DNA from: an uncultured beta proteobacterium
GTDB lineage: Bacteria; Pseudomonadota; Gammaproteobacteria; Burkholderiales; Burkholderiaceae_C
NCBI GenBank assembly: GCA_903886165.1
Contig: CAISLL010000214.1
Span: 1 to 11,866 of the forward strand
DNA length: 11,866 nt
Reading direction: 5' to 3'
Numbering within the stretch: the stretch's first letter is position 1; each line of letters opens with the position of its first letter. The position numbers were made by a program, and so were the translations under genes. Positions 7,027-11,866 of the stretch are shown piece after piece. A model generated the notes under the pieces. The model was not told the origin of the DNA. It did no database searches and was given only the letters and a program-made list of their open reading frames with translations.

Positions 7027-10000
7027 TTAGTGAGTCTTGTCAAGGGAAACCGGCGCATCTGTGCGCGCCTCGATACGACGCCAATACAGCGCGTAATACA
7101 GGACCGGTATCACCACCAGCGTGAGCAAGGTGGACACCAGAATGCCAAAAATCAGGGAAATGGCCAGCCCGTTGAAAATCGGGTCATCCAGAATAAAAAA
7201 GGCACCAATCATGGCGGCCAGGCCGGTCAGGGCAATCGGTTGTGCACGCACAGCGGCCGACTGGATCACTGCGTCCTTGAAGGCCATGCCCTGCGACACC
7301 TGCAGCTCGATGAAGTCCACCAGCAAAATCGAGTTGCGCACAATGATGCCGGCCAGTGCAATCATGCCAATCATCGAGGTGGCGGTGAACTGGGCACCAA
7401 GCAAGGCGTGCCCGGGCATGACACCGATGATGGTCAACGGAATCGGGGCCATGATCACCAGCGGCGTCAGGTAGCTCTTGAACTGGGCCACCACCAGCAG
7501 GTAAATCAGGATCAAGCCCACACCGTAGGCCGCACCCATGTCGCGAAAGGTGTCATAAGTGATCTGCCATTCACCGTCCCACTTGACCGAATACTGGCGG
7601 TACGGGTCGCTCGGCTGGCTGATCCAATACTCGCCCATCTCGCCGGTGCCAGGCAAAGCGGCATCCTGCATCTTGGCGCGGATGGCAAACAAGCCGTACA
7701 AGGGTGAGTCGAGCTTGCCTGCCATGTCACCAAACACATAGCTGACACCCTGCAAATCCTTGGTAAACAGCGGCTTGTCAATGATGCCGGTTTCAACCTG
7801 CACCAGTTCCGACAAAGGCACCATCTGGCCATTGGCGGCCCGCAGTGGCAGCGCCAGAATCGCATCCAGCCCGACCTGGTCCTTGAGCGGCAACTGCAGG
7901 CGCACCGGCACCGGGTATTTGGCGTGGCCGTCGTGCAAATAGGCAGCATCCACGCCGGTGAGCGCCATGGCCGCCGTTTGCGCCACCATGGCCACCGGAA
8001 TGCCCAGCGACTCTGCCCGCTGGCGCCGCACCCGCAAGTAAACACGTGGCGCATCGTCTTTCAGCGAGGTGTCCACGCCCACAATGTCAGGCGTGGCGAC
8101 AAAGGCCTGCGCGACCCGGCGCGCCAGCGCTTGCCGACCGGCCTCGTCGGGGCCATAGACCTCAGCCACCAGTGGCGACATCACCGGTGGGCCTGGCGGC
8201 ACTTCCACCACTTTGACCAAGGCATGGTGGCGGTCGCCAATTTTTTCAAGCTCGGGGCGAAGCCGCTGGGCAATCACGTGGCTTTTGTCACTGCGGTGTT
8301 GCTTGTCCACCAGGTTGACCTGCAGGTCACCTTGCTCGGCGTCGGCGCGCAGGTAATACTGGCGCACCAGCCCATTGAAGGTGATGGGCGACGCCGTGCC
8401 TGCATAAGCCTGCAGGTTCATCACCTCTGGCTGCTGCGCCAGAAAGGCACCCAAATCATGCAGCGCGGCAGCGGTGTTTTCCAGCGGTGTGCCCGCTGGC
8501 ATTTCAACCACCACCTGGAACTCGCTCTTGTTGTCAAAGGGCAGCATTTTCAGCACCACCCACTGCACCAACGTCAGGCCAACCGAGAGCATCAGCGCCA
8601 CCAGAATGCCCAGCAACAGCAGCCAGCGCTTTTTCCCGCTGTTCAAGAATGGCGTCAGCACCCGCGTGAACAGGTGCTGCAGTTTGGGGCCAAGCCCCTT
8701 GGACTCGACTTCGGCGAGCTTGGCGGCGTCACCATGGCCATGCTCCTTCATCACCTTGAGTGCCAGCCAGGGCGTCACGGTGAAGGCAATGAACAGCGAA
8801 ATCGCCATGCCCAGGCTGGCATTGATCGGAATCGGGCTCATGTAAGGCCCCATCAAACCACTCACAAAGGCCATCGGCAACAAGGCGGCAATGACGGTGA
8901 ACGTGGCCAAAATGGTCGGGCCACCCACTTCATCCACCGCGGTGGGAATAATCTCGCGCAGGCTGCGCTCGGGAAAGAGCTTTTGATGGCGGTGAATGTT
9001 CTCCACCACCACGATGGCATCGTCCACCAGGATACCAATGGAGAAAATCAGGGCAAACAAGGACACCCGGTTCAACGTAAAACCCCAGGCCCATGATGCA
9101 AACAAGGTGGCGGTCAGCGTCAAGATCACCGCTGCGCCCACAATCACCGCCTCACGCCGACCGAGCGCAAAACCCACCAGCAAAATCACCGAGCCCGTCG
9201 CAAACCCCAATTTCTGGATCAGCTTGTTGGCCTTTTCTGCGGCAGTTTCGCCATAGTCACGCGTGATGGTGGACTGGATATTGGCCGGAATCACGGTGTT
9301 GTTGAGCTCCTGCACCCGTGCCCGCACTGCACTGGCCACGTCCACCGCGTTGGTGCCCGGTTTTTTGGTCACGGTCAAGGTCAAGGCCGGGTACACCCCG
9401 CCCGCCTTCACATCCTGCCCAGCAGGTGCCGCAGACGCTGCCGCACCTGGCGTGTACCAGACATAGCGCGCAGGCAATTGCGCGCCGGTCTCAATGCGTG
9501 CCACTTCCCGCAGGTAAACCGGCAAGCCCTTGCTGACGCCCACCACCAAGTCACCGACATCCTGGGCTGAGCGCAAGAACTCGCCGGTTTCGACACTCAG
9601 CATCTGCCCGCCGGTCACTTGCGGATCCAGCACGGCGCCTGAAGGCATGCTGGCATTGGCTGCCGCCAGCGTGGCCTTGAGCGACAACACATCCACACCA
9701 CGGGCGCGTAAGCGCACCGGATCCAGCCAGACATGCACCGCGCGTTGCGGCCCGCCAATGGTCTGCACCTCGCGGGTACCAGGTACACGCTTCAATTCAG
9801 CCTCTACCGTGTGCGCCACACGTTCCAGGTCCTCCGCCGGAAGTGCGTCCTTGCTCCACAGCGTTACCGCCAGCACCGGCACATCGTCAATGCCTTTGGG
9901 TTTGACAATCGGCGTGAGCGTGCCCAGATCACGCGGCAACCAGTCTTGATTGGCGTTGAGCACGTCATACAGCCGCACCAGCGCCTCGGTGCGCGGCACC

Positions 10001-10326
10001 CCCACCTTGAACTGCACCGTCATCACCGCCAAACCGGGGCGCGCCACTGAATAAGTGTGCTCAATGCCGGCGATCTGGCTCAGCACCTGTTCTGCCGGGC
10101 GCGCCACCATGTTGTGCACATCCACGCTGCTGGCCCCTGGAAAGGGAATCAGCACATTCGCCATGGTCACATTGATTTGCGGCTCCTCCTCACGCGGGGT
10201 CACCAACACCGCAAAAACTCCCAGCAGCAGCGCCACCAGGGCCAGCAGCGGTGTGATGGCGTTGAGTTTGAAGGCCTTGGCCAGCCGTCCGGAGATGCCC
10301 AATGGGGCTTCGTTTTGCATGCTCAT
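7027..10326 (-). CDS. RND efflux permease, HAE-type (AcrB superfamily)
   Basis: This inner-membrane proton-driven pump of 1099 residues would form a tripartite complex with the adaptor encoded just upstream. It has the usual duplicated layout: a first membrane helix (about 25-43), a large periplasmic loop, helices 2-6 (about 372-525), helix 7 (about 567-586), a second loop, and helices 8-12 (about 932-1081). TM4 has GILVDDAIVVVEN with Asp435-Asp436, the proton-relay pair of hydrophobe/amphiphile exporters, not the single-Asp form of CusA/CzcA metal exporters. In TM10 the position of AcrB Lys940 is Arg997 (GIIVRNSILLVDF). A distinctive TPREEEPQI follows TM1. A frame open from 10374 would add 16 residues inside the adaptor gene; I start at 10326, one base after the adaptor stop. 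The substrate is unknown, and linkage to SQR suggests a sulfur compound. Confidence 0.93.
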   Translation of the reverse strand: MSMQNEAPLGISGRLAKAFKLNAITPLLALVALLLGVFAVLVTPREEEPQINVTMANVLIPFPGASSVDVHNMVARPAEQVLSQIAGIEHTYSVARPGLAVMTVQFKVGVPRTEALVRLYDVLNANQDWLPRDLGTLTPIVKPKGIDDVPVLAVTLWSKDALPAEDLERVAHTVEAELKRVPGTREVQTIGGPQRAVHVWLDPVRLRARGVDVLSLKATLAAANASMPSGAVLDPQVTGGQMLSVETGEFLRSAQDVGDLVVGVSKGLPVYLREVARIETGAQLPARYVWYTPGAAASAAPAGQDVKAGGVYPALTLTVTKKPGTNAVDVASAVRARVQELNNTVIPANIQSTITRDYGETAAEKANKLIQKLGFATGSVILLVGFALGRREAVIVGAAVILTLTATLFASWAWGFTLNRVSLFALIFSIGILVDDAIVVVENIHRHQKLFPERSLREIIPTAVDEVGGPTILATFTVIAALLPMAFVSGLMGPYMSPIPINASLGMAISLFIAFTVTPWLALKVMKEHGHGDAAKLAEVESKGLGPKLQHLFTRVLTPFLNSGKKRWLLLLGILVALMLSVGLTLVQWVVLKMLPFDNKSEFQVVVEMPAGTPLENTAAALHDLGAFLAQQPEVMNLQAYAGTASPITFNGLVRQYYLRADAEQGDLQVNLVDKQHRSDKSHVIAQRLRPELEKIGDRHHALVKVVEVPPGPPVMSPLVAEVYGPDEAGRQALARRVAQAFVATPDIVGVDTSLKDDAPRVYLRVRRQRAESLGIPVAMVAQTAAMALTGVDAAYLHDGHAKYPVPVRLQLPLKDQVGLDAILALPLRAANGQMVPLSELVQVETGIIDKPLFTKDLQGVSYVFGDMAGKLDSPLYGLFAIRAKMQDAALPGTGEMGEYWISQPSDPYRQYSVKWDGEWQITYDTFRDMGAAYGVGLILIYLLVVAQFKSYLTPLVIMAPIPLTIIGVMPGHALLGAQFTATSMIGMIALAGIIVRNSILLVDFIELQVSQGMAFKDAVIQSAAVRAQPIALTGLAAMIGAFFILDDPIFNGLAISLIFGILVSTLLTLVVIPVLYYALYWRRIEARTDAPVSLDKTH

Positions 10327-10327
10327 C

Positions 10328-11425
10328 TCACTTCGCCGAATTGGCTGCAGGCTGCGCACCTGACAGACCAGCACGCAGCGGCTCCAGTGCCACCCGATCG
10401 GTGTCGTTCAGGCCCGCCAGCACTTCAACACCCTGTGACCCATGCTCTGCACCAAGGCGAATCGCCTTCAGCGCAAAGCCTTTGTCCACCACCACATACA
10501 CCGCAGTCAACTCGCCACGGCGCAGAATTGCCGACGCTGGAATCACCAGACGCTGCGACTGACCAGCTGCAAAACGTACCCGCACTTGTTGCCCGGGGAG
10601 CAAACCCTTGCTCACGTCTGCAGGCAATTCAAGCCGCCATTCAATGGTTTGAGACACCGCGTCTGCGCTTGGCAGATGGCTGATCTGGCTCGGTCGAACC
10701 CATTGCGACGATCCATCGGCCGAACGTGCCTGCACCTCAACTGCGGCGCTGCCCTGCACTTGCACCGAGCGTGACACAGGCACCTGAACCACCACGCGCA
10801 AAGGCATGGGGGCATACAGGGTCAGCAAAGGCTTGCCGGGAAAGGCCAGGTCCCCTGCCTCGGAGAGTGTCTGCAAAACAAAGGCGTCAAAGGGAGCGGT
10901 GACACGGGTAAAGCCTTGCGTCAGCCCGGATTGTTTGTCGGAGGCACTGGCCTGATCACGGCCGGCCTGCGCCGACTTTAGCTGCGCATCGGCAGTATCC
11001 ATTGCTGCCGCGCTGACAAAACCCTTGGAAAGCAGCTCGCGGGTGCGGTCAAAATTTGCCTGGGCATTGCGCAGTTCAGCTTGCGCCTGGGCCACTTGCG
11101 CACGGCTGCGTTGCACCCCGGTTTGGGTCTCACGATCGTCAATGGTGGCCAGCAATTGGCCGCTGCGCACCTGGTCACCCGCCTTGACAGCCAGCGTAAC
11201 GATACGACCCGACGCCTGCGCCGACACCGTGCTTTGCTTCACCGGCTGCACCACGCCATCCATCATGAAGCCACTGCCCACCGACTTGAGTTGCACCGAT
11301 GCCACGGGCACCTGCACAACGGCCTGTGCAAATGCTGTCGACATGGAAAAAACAGCCACCAGCACACCAACCGTGCGCCATGGCAACTGGCAGCTCAACA
11401 ACCCGGCCAAAGAAAAAGAGCGCAT
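10328..11425 (-). CDS. RND efflux periplasmic adaptor (membrane fusion protein)
   Basis: This 365-residue exported protein would bridge the RND permease to an outer-membrane channel. The N-terminus has a hydrophobic core (about 17-30) and a likely signal peptidase I site after AFA at 31-33; no lipobox is seen. The mature protein shows a lipoyl-like half (VVQPVKQSTVSAQASGRIVTLAVKAGDQV, about 58-86), a heptad-like Ala/Gln-rich helical hairpin (about 98-165), the second lipoyl half (FTRVTAPFDAFV, about 172-183), then beta-barrel and membrane-proximal parts with GLLPGQQVRVRFAAG and VIPASAILRRGE. GAGGA lies about 6 bases before the ATG. It is the first gene of the operon, directly downstream of the palindromic operator. 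No TolC-like outer-membrane factor gene is in the window. Confidence 0.93.
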   Translation of the reverse strand: MRSFSLAGLLSCQLPWRTVGVLVAVFSMSTAFAQAVVQVPVASVQLKSVGSGFMMDGVVQPVKQSTVSAQASGRIVTLAVKAGDQVRSGQLLATIDDRETQTGVQRSRAQVAQAQAELRNAQANFDRTRELLSKGFVSAAAMDTADAQLKSAQAGRDQASASDKQSGLTQGFTRVTAPFDAFVLQTLSEAGDLAFPGKPLLTLYAPMPLRVVVQVPVSRSVQVQGSAAVEVQARSADGSSQWVRPSQISHLPSADAVSQTIEWRLELPADVSKGLLPGQQVRVRFAAGQSQRLVIPASAILRRGELTAVYVVVDKGFALKAIRLGAEHGSQGVEVLAGLNDTDRVALEPLRAGLSGAQPAANSAK

Positions 11426-11439
11426 GCGACATCCTCAAA

Positions 11440-11459
11440 ATATACTATGGGGAGTATAT
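11440..11459. promoter_or_regulatory. Palindromic operator, CsoR/RcnR/FrmR type
   Basis: ATATACT (11440-11446) and AGTATAT (11453-11459) form a perfect 7-bp inverted repeat around the 6-base centre ATGGGG. An AT-rich palindrome around a G tract, in particular TACT...GGGG...AGTA, is the form known for operators of the CsoR/RcnR/FrmR family. It lies 14 bases upstream of the adaptor start codon and contains the proposed -10 box, so binding would block transcription. The family member encoded at the operon's end is the obvious candidate to bind it. No second copy was noticed elsewhere in the window. Confidence 0.75.
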
Positions 11460-11482
11460 AAGAAGTGTGTCAGGTTGTGCAA
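11453..11482 (-). promoter_or_regulatory. Probable promoter of the adaptor-RND-SQR operon
   Basis: Read on the minus strand, TATACT (11458-11453, five of six to the -10 consensus) is preceded by an 18-base spacer and TTGCAC (11482-11477, weak -35, three of six). The -10 box coincides with one arm of the operator. Transcription would begin around 11446, leaving a leader of about 20 bases that includes the GAGGA ribosome site. Confidence 0.5.
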
Positions 11483-11500
11483 GTGGGCAGTTCAATCCTC

Positions 11501-11536
11501 AAAAAAATACCCTCGCGCCGCAAGGCAAACGAGGGT
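11501..11536 (-). terminator. Leftward intrinsic terminator upstream of the RND operon
   Basis: A perfect 7-bp stem ACCCTCG/CGAGGGT (11509-11515 with 11530-11536) encloses a small inner GCC-GCAA-GGC hairpin. On the minus strand it is followed by one A and then seven T residues (11507-11501). A second hairpin, GGGCCGC/GCGGCTC (11543-11549 with 11555-11561, one G-U pair), lies directly before it. It would end a minus-strand transcript coming from the right and so insulate the RND operon. Confidence 0.7.
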
Positions 11537-11866
11537 GTTTATGGGCCGCTACACGCGGCTCGGTGCGCCCTAAAACGGTAAGAAGAAGTTAAAGTTACAA
11601 CGTATGAGTGAGTGAAGTTCGAATTGCAAACAATTGTATTGGTACATGAAGTTACAGATCCAAAATAAAAAATTCGTTTTTTTACTTGCGTTTTCTGAAA
11701 AGTTAAATATCACCAAGAATCATCATGTTTCCTGAGTCTTTTTTTACTTTTCGGACGCTCATTCTCGTCAATTATGCCAATTGATGCTTCAACCACAGGT
11801 CTTGCGACGATCGGCCAGTTCACCAAATTTAAACCGTGCTACGGAATTTGACACGGTTTTTTAGAC
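11537..11866. other. AT-rich right edge without a supported gene
   Basis: About 330 bases are clearly richer in A and T than the genes to the left, with several A and T runs. Neither strand has a frame of convincing length with a start codon and ribosome site. The plus frame at 11774-11851 encodes only 25 residues (MPIDASTTGLA...) and ends inside the loop of a terminator; I do not call it a gene. A short transcript in either direction is possible. The region may be an intergenic spacer or the edge of acquired DNA. Confidence 0.5.
11831..11862 (+). terminator. Rightward intrinsic terminator at the window edge
   Basis: A perfect 8-bp stem AAACCGTG/CACGGTTT (11831-11838 with 11852-11859) with a 13-base loop runs into six T residues (11857-11862). 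The T run is on the plus strand, so it stops a rightward transcript. No plus-strand gene was identified that would need it, which leaves a short RNA or unrecognised small gene in 11640-11830 as a possibility. Confidence 0.65.

Noticed and set aside
5992..7707. Long plus-strand open frame of 571 codons opposite SQR and the RND permease
   Set aside because: It is antisense to two well-supported genes. Its His/Gln/Gly-rich composition is typical of a shadow frame in GC-rich DNA, and no domain is recognisable.
7924..9096. Plus-strand open frame of 390 codons opposite the RND permease
   Set aside because: Shadow of the permease gene; His/Gln-rich with no family motifs.
10327..10374. Upstream start for the RND permease at 10374
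   Set aside because: It would overlap the adaptor gene by about 47 bases and add 16 residues with no family resemblance. The ATG at 10326, one base after the adaptor stop, fits operon spacing better.
11570..11665. Minus-strand open stretch ending in Phe-TAG at 11570, which at first looked like a porin C-terminus
   Set aside because: In the correct frame it reads NFNFFLPF, has no beta-strand alternation upstream, and meets a stop after about 50 codons; it is AT-rich noncoding sequence.
11774..11851. 25-codon plus-strand frame ending in the rightward terminator loop
   Set aside because: No ribosome site before its ATG, no recognisable family, and the stop lies inside the hairpin.
1..11866. 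CRISPR array, insertion sequence, tRNA or prophage genes
   Set aside because: No regularly spaced repeats, transposase motifs, terminal inverted repeats or tRNA folds were seen in any part of the window.

Overview
The window looks like the chromosome of a betaproteobacterium of the order Burkholderiales, probably Comamonadaceae (Rhodoferax or Polaromonas-like). This is inferred from protein style, moderately high GC in the genes and gene order; no marker gene is present to fix the genus. Nine protein genes are well supported, all apparently intact.

Left part (about 120-3261, minus strand): a pyridine nucleotide transhydrogenase operon, pntA then pntB, closed by a strong bidirectional hairpin terminator at 120-150. 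Bases 1-119 hold no gene I can support.

Middle (3362-5040, plus strand): a divergent pair, a NudJ-type Nudix phosphohydrolase and the tRNA 2-thiouridylase mnmA, which overlap by 4 bases (ATGA). The same two genes are neighbours in E. coli. The first gene may be leaderless.

Right part (5086-11425, minus strand): five genes in one direction. In transcription order these are a periplasmic adaptor (MFP), an RND efflux permease, a type I sulfide:quinone oxidoreductase (SQR), a small DUF2892 membrane protein and a CsoR/RcnR-family repressor. Gaps are 1, 24, 23 and 64 bases, so they read as one operon. Just upstream of the adaptor lies a 20-base palindrome, ATATACT-N6-AGTATAT with a GGGG core. It has the form of a CsoR/RcnR/FrmR-family operator and covers the likely -10 box. 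The simplest model is that the last gene encodes the repressor of its own operon and senses a reactive sulfur species. SQR would then remove sulfide, and the RND pump would export a sulfur product or a toxic by-product. The link between an RND pump and SQR under a CsoR-like sensor with an atypical cysteine pattern is the most interesting item here.

Right edge (11460-11866): AT-rich and without a supported gene. It contains an intrinsic terminator reading leftward (11501-11536) and one reading rightward (11831-11862).
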